From Gnetum montanum (taxonomy: Eukaryota; Streptophyta; Gnetopsida; Gnetales; Gnetaceae), in contig MNCI01003377.1 in assembly GCA_015680685.1 (NCBI GenBank), forward strand, positions 244,760-308,759: DNA of 64,000 nt, written 5' to 3'. The position numbers and the translations under genes were made by a program. This document shows positions 46,100 through 58,839 of this stretch, piece by piece; within the stretch, counting starts at the first letter, position 1; the number at the start of each line of letters is the position of its first letter. The notes below the pieces were generated by a model. The model had not been told where the DNA came from, searched no databases, and saw only the letters and a program-made list of their open reading frames with translations.

Positions 46100-48502
46100 G
46101 TATTTGATGCAAAGGATGAGGGTGTTGGAGATGTAGGGTGACCTACTAGAGTAGGTTGTGAGGGCTAGAGAGGACTACTAGGTAGGAAGAATGGTCATTT
46201 CCTTGATCAATTATCTAGACCACTTGGTTGAAAAATTGGTTGTGAGTGTACAACCCTTGTAGCATTTCATTGTTATGGCTATGAAGGAATTTCACCCTAC
46301 ATGGATGGCGCAAGAGGTAATTGAGTTGAAGGTGGAGGTGTAGGTGCAGAGGGATGTGGAGGATGATAAGGATACGAATATGGGTTTTCCCCTCAAGTAG
46401 ATGGTGAATGTGTTTGGTGGTACTCTAAAGGGTAATAGTGAAGCTAGAATGATGTATGGCTCATAGAACTTCTAGGGGAGATGGGCTATTAAACATAGTA
46501 TCGGTATGGATATAAATACCTATAAGGTTACTGTTACCTTGGTAGTGGAATTTCCCATGATTGTGGTTGATACCACTATTGGTATTATTCATATGGTTTT
46601 GGAGGAGCTCCACTTGGGTAGTAAGTTTGTTGTTGCTAGTGAAACTATCTCGAATTGCCTTGAGGATAAGGTAATCATCTTAGAGCTTGCTTACATGCTA
46701 GGGAAGGATTCAATGTGTACACTCTAGACTCTTTTAAGTGTGACATCATAGGAAACATCCATTTGGATGTTCATATTAATAGATGTCACATTTATTTTCA
46801 TCATCAAAGTTAGACTCCACAACTTCCTCTAATATAGTAGCTTTTCCCTTATCTTTTTGGTAGGCACATTCAATGTCTTTTCACCTCCTATGATTATGAT
46901 TACTATTTTTCTCTTTGGATTTTTTGGAAATCTTTTAAGTGGTCTGAAACGTTTCATCCAAAGAATCCCATAACTTGTTAAACTTGGCTAAAATATTAGA
47001 AATAGATTTTTGGATGGGCAAGGTCTTTTTGTTCACCGCTTCATCAAGTGGTGACTCCTACTCATCACAAAATCAAACCTCTCATTTTCTAATGGAAGGA
47101 TCCCTGTTATATTCTTCAACACTTTTCCTCTTTCATAGCTCACCTTCTTCTTTGGCTACCTTCTCAATTAACCTTTGGAATTGATGAGCTCTCATTTCAA
47201 ACAATCTTCCTGGGCATACACCCTAAGGGTTCTTCTTGTTTCTGCTCTGAGCCCATCTATGATGTGGTGAAGTTATTCCCTCTGAGAGTAACCATGGCTA
47301 GGGCATTAATGTAGAAGTGAATAGCATCAGCCCATGGTAGCATCCAAGGGTTCATGTGCTCCTTGTTTCCAGCCTTGGATTTGCCTTCTTAGGTTAGACA
47401 CTCTAGAGTACATCTAGTATTTGTCATTGAAGAGTTCTAACATGGTACTCCATCTTTAGATAGATTTTGACTCTAAGGACTAGTACTAACTTTTAGCTTC
47501 CTTAGTGAGTGTCTTTGGGAAAAGCTTGAGTTTTTGCCACTTGTTCTCTATGTTTTGTAAAGCACAAGCATCTTGAAAAGCTTGTAGATGTGTGTATAGT
47601 TCAAAATTGTATCCCCCCTCAGATGTTGGGATATTATTCATATCTAGGTGCTTGATTTGACTATCCTTCATATTCCTAGTTAGGATTTTCACTACCTCCG
47701 CAATGTTAAGCATACTACGAGTCACTAATATAGGTTCATCATCATCGCTACATTCATGACATCGATGATGGTTTCGACCACCTCTTTAATTTTGATGGCC
47801 TTCATGATCATTGTTATTTCATTGATCACCTTAATCATGGTTTTTTTGACAATTGGTTCCGTGAGAATTGTTAGATGAAGAGGAATGTTTGGAATCAGAT
47901 CAAGAGGAAGGTGGACCACCACCACCACTCTTACACTTATTATGATCACCATCCTTAGATCCCTTGTTGCTATGATGTTTACCTAAGTTCCTACCTTGGC
48001 TATCACTCTTTCTTGATCCTAGTTTATGAATAGTCAATCATAGGGTAAGGCTCACACCCTTACCATTAGTAGTAGGGGGTGGAGAATCTTCATGTTAATA
48101 ACCTTCTGAGGGAGGATCCTCATTGTTCTCTTGATCTAGTAGGAATAAGGGGTTAGTGTAATGTTTCCCCTTTGTAGCTCCATGGAGTCTCTCCTGACAT
48201 TTATCTCACTTACATTGTGTTTCAGTGGGATAGTAGTTCTGAGTGTCATATCCATCCACAACAAATTCTTCATGAAGATCTACTATGCCCAACTTCTTAA
48301 GGATTTTGAATATCATCCTAGGCACAAATCTATTAGAGTGAAAGATGACATTGCCCTCCATATCATGCCATCGCATTTATTCATCCTCATGTAGGATGAA
48401 GATGAAATTTAGTACAAACTCATCTAGATAAGTGTATACCACCTTGCATTCTTGTGGGATCAGTTGTTTAGTATCATCAAGCTTATGAGAAGAAGAAGAC
48501 AT
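46100..48502 (-). pseudogene. Athila-1 gag
   Basis: The ATG is at 48500-48502, 145 bases after the PBS. The N-terminal block HLDE(Y/F)-x-NF-F-LH-DE--RW is shared with Athila-R (63009 onwards). After an acidic/Ser/Gly-rich stretch (47725-47952 region) comes TRSMLNIAEVVKILTRNMKD and LDMNNIPTSEGGYN (47486-47725), matching Athila-R at 63850-63990. Then an unresolved stretch to about 46800, and a Pro/Ser-rich linker up to the protease. No CCHC knuckle was recognised. Forms the particle. Many stops. Confidence 0.75.
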
Positions 48503-48646
48503 TTTGCAAAAAAAAAAAAATGAAATTGTTAATGTCCTTTTTATAGTCTTTTATGTATAGTGGAAATGATATGGACCTTTAGGTTCATACAACGATATTA
48601 GTGATATTCACTTAAACCTAAATAGCACATGTTCCACAAACAAAAG

Positions 48647-48664
48647 TCCCTAGAAATGGTGCTA
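48647..48664 (-). other. primer-binding site of Athila-1, tRNA-Asp type (degenerate)
   Basis: Plus text TCCCTAGAAATGGTGCTA; the reverse complement differs from the Athila PBS TGGCGCCGTTGCCGGGGA at 6 of 18 bases, most of them transitions. It lies one base from the LTR edge. Confidence 0.75.
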
Positions 48665-48665
48665 A

Positions 48666-49594
48666 TGATGAGTGATGAGGTACCCCTATGCTTAAACATA
48701 TGAATCACAAAGTGTTCATGTGCAATCTCGTCAAATTTTTTAGACTTCATCGTTTCCAGTGCACTAGCCCTTTAGGAAGTGAATCTAGACTTAAGGTCAA
48801 TCGTTGTCTTTCCAATTACACTTGTGACATTCGTTGGTATGGTTAAGTGTAATTGAGGCATTTTATTTTTATCATTTTTTATGTTTTATAGATCGGTGCT
48901 CAAATATGGATAAAAGTAATTTGTTTAACTAATCTAAATTAACTAATTTACTAGCATTTAACTAATCTTAACATAAGTATCTATTCCGACTTTCCATACA
49001 CATCCTAAACCCATGTATCCGCTACTGGGTAACTAAGCACTACGCTATTGGGTATACCAAGTAATAACGCTGTTGGGATTACCAAGAGAATACATGTTAC
49101 ACTCAAAGCAGTCGTACTTATGTATTTAATTTATCTAGATTAATAACCTCATTAACTCAATTGCTAGAAAATATTTGCAAAATAATTAAGAACAATTAAC
49201 AAATAATTGAAAACATTGAATGCATAAATAAAATAGCTAATCTATCCAAAGTGCTACAATGTTTATCAAAAAGCTCATCTTTATTACTACACACACTATC
49301 ATGCTTAGGCACAACAATACTTGAATAAAGATCCATACACTCAATGACTCTTGCTGCGGGCACTCAGGAAAAAAATTCTAACTTTTGAATAGAAAAAATG
49401 TGAGAGCTTTGCTGCTACTAAAATCTAGATTACCATAAATGCAGCTGGTAGGCACATATTTATAGGTGATAGACAGACACTACATCAATAGGGCCTCATC
49501 AACGTAGGGAAAGATGCATTGATGAGGCCTCCTTGACGTAGTTGACTACATTGACGAGGCCTTGTCAATGCATTCAACCAACAATGACTCATCA
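48666..49594 (-). repeat. 5' LTR of Athila-1 (929 bp)
   Basis: Starts TGATGAGTGATGAGG and ends AATGACTCATCA on the plus strand, giving near 8-base terminal inverted repeats. Pairs with 36438-37312. TATA sequence at 49457-49464. U3 (49465-49594) is made of GATGAGGCCT-type palindromic words. Confidence 0.87.
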
Positions 49595-49599
49595 ATGAT

Positions 49600-50327
49600 C
49601 ATATGGTTTCTTCTCCTTTGATGATCTTTTAAGAGCAATGGGTTTTTCTTTAATTGCACCTTCACTTATGAGTATCATCTTGTAAACTATAAGTCCACTT
49701 TGGAGCTCTTCAAACTTCAAGAGTGAGAAATCCTTGATCTATTCCATAGTTATTACTTTAGATCTGAATTTAGGCCACAAGGTTCTTATCATTTTGATAA
49801 CAACATTACTTTTAGGTAGAAACTTCCCCATCCATCTGATAGCTACAACTAACTCATTTGCTGTATAAAAATAATCTTTGAACTTCTCTCCTTATTTTAT
49901 TTTAAATTTTTTATATTCACTCTGTAAAACTAAAAACTTAAATTATTTAATAATAGACGCACCTTCATAAGTAGATTCTAGAACCTCCCAAATCTCTTTT
50001 GATGTTTTTCACCTAGCGACTCTATTAAACTCAAATTTACTTATAACGTAATAAAGACAATTTTTTTCTTTAGAATCATACATAAACTTATCTTTCTCAT
50101 CTTGAGTTCACTTACTTATTAGTTTTGTAATGCTTGTAGTGGTGTTGATGGGTGGAGTGTATCCCTCTAGGATGCATTCCCAAACTTTGAACTCCATGCA
50201 TTCAAAGAATTCTTGCATTCAAGCCTTCCAATACATGAAGTTGATCCCACCAAATATTAGTGGCTTGGTGTGATATTCCTTTCATCATTTACTTCTAAGT
50301 TGTTACACTCAAAATCAAGAGTACTAG
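49600..50327 (-). pseudogene. copia-type gag, N-terminal part
   Basis: Minus-strand gag downstream of the PBS. FGGINFMYWKA near 50250 (FxGxNFxxWK in the family), TSKEIWEVLESTYEGAS near 49990 (TAKEIWDxLxxxYEG), FKFLVLQSEYKKFK, LPKSNVVIKMIRTLWPKFRSKV and KFEELQSGLIVYK (49680-49860) are the UBN2-type Gag blocks in the usual order. The frame carries stops. It is cut by Athila-1 right after KEKKPYDH; the rest is at 36437-35590. Confidence 0.8.
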
Positions 50328-50339
50328 ACTCTAATACTA
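50328..50339 (-). other. primer-binding site of the copia-type element, tRNA-iMet type
   Basis: Minus strand reads TAGTATTAGAGT against TGGTATCAGAGC, three transitions, two bases from the LTR. Confidence 0.78.
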
Positions 50340-50341
50340 CT

Positions 50342-51418
50342 TGAAGATGAAGAACTTATAAGGAGGGTTAAATAAGTTTCACCAATCAAGATCAAAACTA
50401 CACATAAATGTATGTGGCTCCCCAACTTGGATACATTCACACTAGAATCCTTGCACATCTTCAAACTTTGTTTCTTCAAAAATGTGATTTCAAGAGTATG
50501 AAAACCTTTACAAAGTTTGAGCTTCCCAAAGAGGTGTTTTCACAAAGAAACACATCTAATCCTACAAGGTCCCAATAAGCTTAAGTGTGATTTCAAGGAT
50601 TCTGCAACCTATACAATAACTTGAGGTTTGCACAGGGTGTTTTCTCTTAAGAAACAAAGTTAACTTCACAAGGTCCCTACAAGCTTAAGAGATTTCTTCC
50701 CTCAAGGAGTACATCAAGCCCATGGGACTTACAAAGGAAGAAAAGAAACATCAAGGAGAGAATGTAATCAAATTATAGATTCCTTGACTTGAGAATCTCA
50801 ACTAATATAATACATCTCCTAAAGATAGAGAAATGTAGTACAAAAAATTTCATTTGATGTAAATAATAATGGGAATATTTCTGTAAATAGTGTTTTCCCT
50901 TTCATAAAGATATCATTTGTTTGATAACCTTTGTCATTGCCAAATAGCCATTGGAGTTCATCCAAACATTAGAAATTACCTAGTTGGGATGTCTCATTTG
51001 AGTTTGAGACATCTTACTAACTTTATGATGCTTATAGGTGGGACAACTCACTATAATTAGGACATCTCACATGAAGCATCCTAGCTGGAACATCTCAACT
51101 ACACTTGAGATGTTTGTTGTTTTTTTGGAATGTCTCTCTTGAGATCTGGGCTTTTAATAGGGATATTTGATGTTTCTCTGGGACATCTTGGTAACTGCTA
51201 GAACATCTTCTTTTGACTTCTAGATTTCATGCATCCTTTTTAATTTTCCAAAACTCTTGCAATCATGGTTGAGACTTTGTCACTTCAAATTGACAACCCA
51301 ACTCTCATCTTGATCTTAACATGCTCTTGTCTTGATCTCATCATGCTCCTACAAGAACATAGATGCACACTTTTCAAATCTCAAGTTTCCAAGGTTTTGA
51401 TATACCAAAATATCAGCA
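50342..51418 (-). repeat. 5' LTR of the copia-type element (1077 bp)
   Basis: Partner of 31668-32732. Starts TGAAGATGAAGAACTTATAAG on the plus strand and ends ATATCAGCA, followed by CTTAT. Confidence 0.88.
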
Positions 51419-53599
51419 CTTATTAAGGTTATAGATTTTAGTAAAATTTTGAAACAAAAACACTCTTAATTTTTGTCTTATTTTAATGTCTTTATTCTTT
51501 ATGACATCTCATAATTATTAATCTCTTTTTTAACATGTGTTTAAATGATTGATTAGGATGGATTGTTATGTTCATTAGCCTTTATTTGGTTATTTATTTA
51601 AAATTCAATTAATTTTTGTTCTTCTTACCCTTAATATTTTCTTTCAAGCATTAGAAAATTCTACTACAAATTATACAAAATACATGTAGTAATCTCCTCC
51701 ACAACTAAGTTGGTCATTTCATGATCAAGAGGGTTTAAGAATCATAGAAATCAAATTTATAGTGAGGAAGTTATGAAGCTTTGAAGTTCGGGTGTTAGAG
51801 GGTTAGAAAATAGCATGAACTCTCTTTGTGTGAAATGAAGGAATGAAAAAATTTTCTAACTCCTCACACATATATATAGTTTTTATAATAGCTACATTAT
51901 AGCTGCAATATTGTAAGGGCTAATAGATCATATCTATGATGTCATCATGAACAATTTCAATATTTTAAGTAATTGTTATTAAAAAATTAAGAATGATCCA
52001 AAAGGTTCTTGATCATAAGTGATGCTCAAAATATAAGAATTTATTATTGAAAGTATGTAAAAAAAGAAACTTGAGTAAGGTAAGTTAATTTAGTCTATAG
52101 GAGATGATTGGTAAAAATTGCCAAAAATATGATAAATGATGAGTAGATAGAAAGGCAAAAATGATCGCTTAATTTTTCTAGAGGTATAATATGATGTGGA
52201 ATTGGTCATCAAGTATGAAGTACAAGAGTTATACAAGTAGGCCCTTCCCAAAGCAGGCTCTACCCCTTAGTGCTCTTATATAACCACACCTACAAATGTC
52301 CATAGGCACTCAAGGAGTTGAATGTAAAACATACCTATGTTCCAAGACACACATGTTAGTATTTCCTCAATGAGAAAATGATACTATATTATTCAAAATC
52401 ATTAAATTATGATTATATATAGTAGTGATATGGAATGAGAGTAGTAGGGATTGCAAAGAATGGAACAGGAGGTGTCTTACCATAGGCATAATGAATTCTA
52501 TATGTGATATATGGTTAAAGTAATCAACCCTTCTATCTAAAATCCATACCACTTACTAGTGACATCACATTGCATCATCCCAAAACTAATAACCACAAGA
52601 CTATCACAACTACAAGGAATATTAATACTTGGTAAAGAATTTCAAGGAAGCAGTTTATTAATTAGCACATTTTTAGTTTTTGGAGGAGACTTGGCTATTG
52701 GATAGAGGAATGCCTTTAGGCATGGGTAACATGTCTTTCTAGTGGAACCCCGAGAAATTACTATTTTGTGCATTTGTTATGTTATTACTATGTCAAACTT
52801 ACCAAAGGACTATATTTAAGCATTAGTAACATGTCTTTTTATTGACATGGTAAGGCAGCACTTATTTTAGACATACTTCCATTTTTCGTTAGAACTCAAG
52901 TGAATAATACAACTAAATACAAGGATAATACTTATAGTAGTAGCCTTAGAGAATCCATAAGTCCCCATGATGTCACATCCTTTTCATTCCCACTTGGTTC
53001 TTCTCTTTTCTATCCAAGCATAATGATCACAAGTTTATTTTAGTTTTATTATAAATAGAATGTCATTATGTCCATGGTAAGAACCTCTTATTTTATTAGA
53101 AATGAGTATATGGATGATGTGGTATCACTACATATATAATCAATATTGTAATGATTTGACCATATAAAGTGAAATTCTCATTGTTTGGACTATATTTTGT
53201 TTTATTCCTTTCCACTTTATTAGAAAAATCAACAAAAATATGTACATGAAGTATAGTAAGATTCATGGAAAAATGGTAAGAATAGAAAAATATATAAATA
53301 AAATAAAAGATATTAAAGAATGAAAAATGATTAAGAAATGCCAAAGGTATAAAAAATGGAAAAGATATTAAAGAGTGTAAAAAGTTTGTAAGAAACAAGA
53401 AAAATATGATAAGAACTAAAAAGGAGGATTTGATGCCTAAGTACCAAACTTGACACCCTAATGATTATCATTAAGAGTGAAGATTTGGAAGATTGAATGG
53501 ACAGTAAATAGTTTTGTGGAAATGATAGAGTCATGGGAGGAGTAAGAAAAGATACAAAACAATTTCACCTATCGAATATTAATGAGAATAACTCTTTAT
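51419..53599 (-). other. Athila-2 spacer and 3' ORF leader (continued)
   Basis: Continues Athila-2 after the copia insertion. ACAAGTAGGCCCTTCCCAAAG near 52234 matches CAAGTGGGTCATTCCCATAG near 41057 of Athila-1. A TATATATAG (51877-51890 region) sits where Athila-1 has its internal TATA. The open frames at 52367, 53096 and 53331 are AT-rich and unsupported except for the possible short ORF noted at 52367-52552. Confidence 0.6.
51877..51890 (-). promoter_or_regulatory. TATA-like box upstream of the Athila-2 3' ORF
   Basis: Plus text CACATATATATAGTTTTT, matching GGTATATATAGTATTTTT in Athila-1 (40691). Before Tat-1 and copia inserted it would have been about 600 bases before the ORF start. Confidence 0.4.
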
Positions 53600-53930
53600 G
53601 AGTTTGTTGGGTGGTAAATTTACATGGTGATAGATTGGTATGTAGCATGGATGATATAAGGTCACTCCTATAGAGTTTGGAACTTAGCCTTTTTATGGAA
53701 CATGATTGGGATTATAGTAAAGGACTTTCTCACTAAGCTTGATGGATACTTGTCTTATTTTGATGTCATGTCTACATTTGGAGTGCTTTTTGTGGACTTC
53801 ATTACTCATTTGAGTTACTAGTTGGTTTTCGTCTAAGAGATTCAAATTCATTAGGTGTATTAAAACTAATTGCGTCACTAAAATGATACACTAGAAATAG
53901 AATGTCATCATTAGTTTTAATACTATTCTT
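53600..53930 (-). pseudogene. Athila-2 integrase C-terminal fragment
   Basis: The frame 53693-53878 has VHKKHSKCRHDIKIRQV and KVLYYNPNHVP, aligning with EFSKQHHDLRIRKV and KVLYWNPTHVP of Athila-1. The catalytic core is missing: the text jumps from this C-terminal part to the zinc region upstream at about 53930, a deletion of roughly 500 bases compared with Athila-1. Confidence 0.78.
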
Positions 53931-54480
53931 CATCTCACATAATGACCACCACATGATCCTTCACATTCATATTTTAGGATGCTTTGTTGGTTTTCTTTTG
54001 GAACATACCATCTTATCAATCCATCAACACATATCTTGTATAGATATCCATTAATTTCCATATACCTCTTTACTCTATGGAAATTTTTTTCCATATGTTT
54101 ATTATCCCATTTAATAGGAAGTTCTTATTTAGTAAGATATGTCATGTAGTCACTAATCCATGACTTTTTTGTTCATTTTATAACCATTGTTAATTTTGTG
54201 AATAAACTTTCATTGGGGAATTGGTTCAATATTGGTTCATCAATTTCCTAAGGTTCCCATCTTAACTTTGATAGGTAATCTACTACAATGTTCTCAGTTA
54301 CTTTTCTATCAATCATCATGATGTCAAATTTTTGCAAGATAACAAGTCATCTTATCACTCTTGGATTTACCATTGGTTTATTCATAAACAATCTAATAGA
54401 ACTATGAATAGTGTGGACATAGATAGGGTACCTGAGCACATAGTTAAATACCTCATAGAAAATTCATGTTATAAATAAGA
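53931..54480 (-). pseudogene. Athila-2 RNase H end, linker and integrase zinc region
   Basis: Nucleotide match with 43440-44010 of Athila-1: CATCAACACATATCTTGTA-type text near 54020 and ACCATTGGTTTATTCATAA near 54370. Contains no open frame of note. Athila-2 is lost above about 54480, so its RT, protease, gag and 5' LTR are absent. Confidence 0.7.
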
Positions 54481-56384
54481 GGACTAATAGCTAATATTTT
54501 CATTATAATTTGATGGGAATTTAAAAGGAGAAATAATTGCCTTATTTCTCATCAACAATCCTATCTTGTGGCCTTATTTTTAGTGAAGTTTGGATCATTT
54601 TTAATGTGAAAAGTAAGATTTACAGCCTACACACTATCAATTTCACTTATGCTAGTGTGCGAAGGTTAAAATAATTAATAACAATGGGTTTCTACTCAAC
54701 ATGCTAACACCACATTATCTCACATGTTTTTCCAGCATGTGCGGTAGTGTGTGGAGCTAAAATTACCCACACATTGGAATTTTGGCCATGAAAATAATTC
54801 AAATATGCTACAAATTTGATAGAAAAAAGTCTCACATGTTGGTGGCCCATGCACTGTAGTTTTTGATAATGAAAAGTATCATATACATTAGTGTTTCAAG
54901 CTCAAAAAGTAAATAACATTGGTAGTTCATACATTACAATTATGGGCCATGAAAATGATCTAAATATGCTCTATAAATATCAAAAATTTTCCAGAATTAA
55001 ATTAGTGAAGAATCATCAAATTCATGACGTATTTAAACTAAAATCTTCCTCATTTTAAGGAATTTTGGATCATTTTACATTAGGCTAAACTTGAGCCTTT
55101 CAAAATAGTACAAGGTCTAAGAGTCCATAGCCTTCTCCCCAGCATAGATCATTGTAAATAGAGAGAACCTATGATAGATCATATTCAAGAGTAGATCAAT
55201 TAAAGCTAACATGTGTAGATCTAGTTGTAGAACACACCCTATCATCTGCATCAAGCTTTAAGAATATTGTGCTCTTAGGCTTTTTAAAGTTCACAATCTA
55301 TACTCTTTGAACCTTCATTTTTCTCATATGTTTGTAACTTTTAATACAAATTTTATAGTCTTCTTTATTTCACCACATTTTTTTCTTTATCTCTTTGTTC
55401 ATAGATTTAGTGCTTAGACCACTATTTTACACATTTATTCCATTTAAATTTACATAAGCCCTCCAAGTCCTCAAATGATTGGTAAGACCATCTGAGATTC
55501 TCTAGATCCTTTTGAAGCCTATGGATCCTAGAGCTAAACTATTTCACACATAAATTTTTGATTTTTCTAACACCAATTTTTTCCATTGCTACAGTTTATG
55601 GTGCTAAAAGTAGGGCCTCTATTTAAATTCTTCACTAAAATCCATTTGCAAGAATGTTTGATTGCATGATTCTACTATGAAAAATTATTTTTGAATTTCT
55701 TAAAACCTAACAGGTGAGACCAATGCTAGTTTTGTCTAAAACAAAATTTTTTATCACTATTTTTTATAGTGTAGTATCCAATTCTACTTTAAATCCCTAC
55801 ACTTGATAATTAAAAACTTAATTTTTGTTGTTGTAGTATAGCACTACCTTTGTTCCTTGAGTTTGAAATTTTTGTAATTACAATGCAAATTATTTTTCTT
55901 ATTTCCTGTAGTTATAGTTTACAATTTTTCTCTGCTTTTTCATACATGCTAAAGTCCATTTTCACTTTTCCTAGCATTTTTGTACATGTTCGAAAATTTT
56001 GAAAAAAAAATTCCTTACAATTTTAATTCATACATTAGACCTTCTACAGACTCTTCACAAACTATAAATTCCATAAGCTATAACCTTATGAGCTATAGAC
56101 TCACAAACTATAGCTTCACACATTGAAGCTCTTACACATTAGATCTCTACAAGCTGTAACTTTTACAAGTTGTACTCTCATACGTTGGACTTTTCACACA
56201 CTGAAAGTCTTACATGTTGGGAGTCTCATACATTAAGATTTTCACATGTTGGAAGTCACACACATTGAGAGCTTTAACTTGATTAAAAAATTGTAAAAGC
56301 TTTTTTACATTTTTACAACATGTTGGCCTTAGATAGTTTATTCCTTTTCATCATTCACCCATCTTACAACATAATATAGTACAT
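54481..56384. other. unclassified stretch before Tat-2 gag
   Basis: No coding match. By position it would be the 5' LTR and leader of Tat-2, but no similarity to the Tat-1 LTRs was seen and no PBS could be read. A short degenerate repeat lies at 56030-56280. Confidence 0.35.
56030..56280 (+). repeat. degenerate short repeats, about 20 bp
   Basis: Recurring words such as CACAAACTATAG, CTTACACATT, TCATACATTA and CACATGTTGGAAGTC over about 250 bases. Periodicity is loose. Confidence 0.5.
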
Positions 56385-58780
56385 ATGGCCTTTAACCAAG
56401 AAGCTATTTGCATTTATGATCCTAGGGATCTAGCTATTATAGAGTCTAGACAATTCTTTGGATGACTAGGAAAAGACTTAGCCTATGCAAATATCAATGA
56501 ATAATATTATAATTTAATTTGTATGTCCAAGATAGTTTACTTATCCCATGCATAAAATTTAAATCCAAATGTTAGTTTACGATTATTCATTGAAATGAAA
56601 AAGTGTATATTCCCTATCCCTATGACCAAATTGAACTAACAAAGTTTCACACACTTATGTTAGCATAATTAGTTAGGATAGATGAGTCAAGTGAGGAAAT
56701 TAGTTTGTACTAAAACCAAGAGGATCATGATGAGTTCACGGCTAAGTATGAACCTGATACATTCTTACAAGACCTTCTACGATGATCTATTGCAAAGGTA
56801 ATCATCCTAAACTCTACATCTTCTATCTCAACAATAAGTCAAGCACCCCCTATGATCACTGCAAGTGAAGTATCACAACCTATCTCCTTATTTATATTCA
56901 TATTCATCTCAACACTTATGTCATCACACACTAGTCTCAATATGTTTCCCACTCCACCTTACTATTTACATCAATGCCTTTTGTAACTCAACCCCATTTA
57001 GTACACTTGTTACTAGTCGTATCTACCACACCACCTACTTTCATCATCCCAACAGGCCCCTCTAGATGATCCTAGGGCTCATGCCTTTGTTCCCTTCATC
57101 CCTCATGTTCCAAGTCAAACATCCTTTTCACTATTTAATCCTCTTGTGATAGTGATCACACATCCCCTACAATCCATACCAATGCCAATCATAAGGCCTC
57201 AATCCATTTACTCTTCTCTCCAACCATTAGTACAAATACCACAACCTACAAGGATACTCCAAGGCTTGGTTCAAGCCTTTCAAATGATCCAAGACCTTAC
57301 CAAAGAGCTACAGAAGTTTAAATTTAGCACCACTTAGATTATTAAGATTATGGATTTTTATCAAGATAATCCCATCAGTCCTACCATCCCATAGATACGT
57401 CTCCCTACAAGTATCTCAATTCCACACTTTACTAAATACAATAGAGATGGCAATCCCAATGCTCATCTCATTACTTTCCCTTCTAAGTGCTTGTTGTTAC
57501 AAGCTTGGCCACATATGGTAATGTTCATCTTCCCCATGTCTATACATAGAAAAGCCTTAGACTAGTACTGTGCACTACCCAGAGGCTCCATCACCTCTCT
57601 AGATGCCCTAATTACACAATTCATTAACTATTTCAAGTATAACTTAAAACCCAATACAATATTAGATCCACTTATGAAAGTAAAACATGGGTCCATTAAG
57701 CCTATTCAAAAGTTCATACAACGATTAAATACTATCCTTATTGAAATCCTTGAATCCATCTTTAAAATGCATTTTTTGGCCATATTTACTATTTAGAGCC
57801 CCAATCACTCAATCAAGCATTTTCCCAAATCAAAAACATAGAAGATGTTGCGTAGGTCAATAATGACCTAGCTTACATAGCATATAAGAACTAGCATGTG
57901 AGAAGGAATAGAGATAAGGGGAAACAAAACCATGTAGCTATAGCCATAGTAGCCAAAGAAACAAAAACAATACAAGGATCAAAGACAACACAACCTAAGG
58001 CCCTTGCAAATACTTCTCAATCATCAAGATTCAACAATTCCACCTACAATCCACCTAAGCCAAACTTTACAAGAAAGTATTGGTCCAAGTACATGAAGCT
58101 ACTTATGAAACCATGAGAACTTCTTAATTGGTTTATTAGAAGTAACTATATTTAACATAAACAATTATTAGAGAATTCTCACAAGAAGCATGACTATCTT
58201 TGTGAAATTTCTAGGAATCCCTTCATTGCAACAAAAGATGATCCTCCCATACGTAAATACTTCAAACTAGACCGATTCTACTAGTACCATCAATTACCTA
58301 GCTATAATACTCATTTTTTCTTGACCCTAAAAGATGTTCTACAAAAGATGATAAATAGTTGAGAGTTAGTTCTAGATGTATCCAACCCAGTTAGGCACCA
58401 AAACTAGCATATGCAAGTGTACAAGGACCCATTGAATGCTAACAATGACCAATATATCATAGTCATATTTAATGTTAATGACAAACCTAAACCCACCAAG
58501 GAGTCATTTGTGGTTTGGGTAACACCTTTTGACTAAAGGAGTTCAACTTCTACAATTTCAAGGACTTCTTTTGTTATAATAATATCACCACCTATGCCTC
58601 CTAAATAACCTTTTGTCATTAGGATGCCTCCTCCTTTCACCTCTACACCTACAACCCAAGTGGACCAACACCCTCCTATAGTAGCCAATTCCATGACCTC
58701 TTTGCAACTAAATAGCAAGAAATCATCATGAAAGCAATGCAAGAAGTAATGCAAATGATTAGTAACCATAATGAACAATG
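56385..58780 (+). pseudogene. Tat-2 gag, plus strand
   Basis: The ATG at 56385-56387 starts a frame with IYDPRDLAIIESRQF, like the start of the Tat-1 gag. The middle part is Pro/Leu/Ile-rich (56865-57337). Then come NRDGNPNAHLITFPSKC-type text near 57430, matching the retrotransposon Gag core (DPxxHLxxF), and an RNRDKGKQN basic stretch (57898-58116). The end part, with FLTLKDVLQKMI and NANNDQYIIVIFNVND (58310-58480), aligns with 26275-26511 of Tat-1. Frequent stops. No protease or pol follows: the similarity to Tat-1 stops near 58780, where an unrelated minus-strand block begins. Confidence 0.75.
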
Positions 58781-58839
58781 AATATAATCATAAAGAGAAG
58801 AATCCATAAAAAAAAATTATAACATAAAAAATTAAAACA

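Larger units (their letters stand above)
36438..49594 (-). mobile_element. Athila-1: Athila-like LTR retrotransposon, 13.2 kb
   Basis: Minus-strand Ty3/gypsy element with perfect target duplication ATGAT (36433-36437 and 49595-49599). It sits in the gag gene of the copia element; gag reads across the gap. Order on the minus strand: 5' LTR 48666-49594, PBS, gag, protease, RT, RNase H, integrase, PPT-like motif, spacer, palindrome/TATA block, 3' ORF, 3' LTR. The coding order gag-PR-RT-RH-INT followed by an extra ORF is that of Athila elements. All frames are damaged. Confidence 0.87.
31668..51418 (-). mobile_element. copia-type LTR element with gag and an extra ORF, no visible pol
   Basis: LTRs at 31668-32732 and 50342-51418; target duplication CTTAT at 31663-31667 and 51419-51423, perfect. 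PBS of iMet type at 50328-50339, PPT at 32733-32746. Own length about 6.6 kb; the rest is the nested Athila-1 (36438-49594). The interior carries a copia-type gag with two zinc knuckles and then an ORF of putative plant transposon protein type (33230-34760). No protease, integrase, RT or RNase H motif was found in the 3.2 kb between gag and the 3' LTR, so it is probably non-autonomous. Confidence 0.8.

Noticed and set aside
53096-53534. Hydrophobic minus-strand frames
   Set aside because: AT-rich spacer of Athila-2; composition alone yields Phe/Ile/Tyr-rich frames, and no homologous frame is kept in Athila-1.
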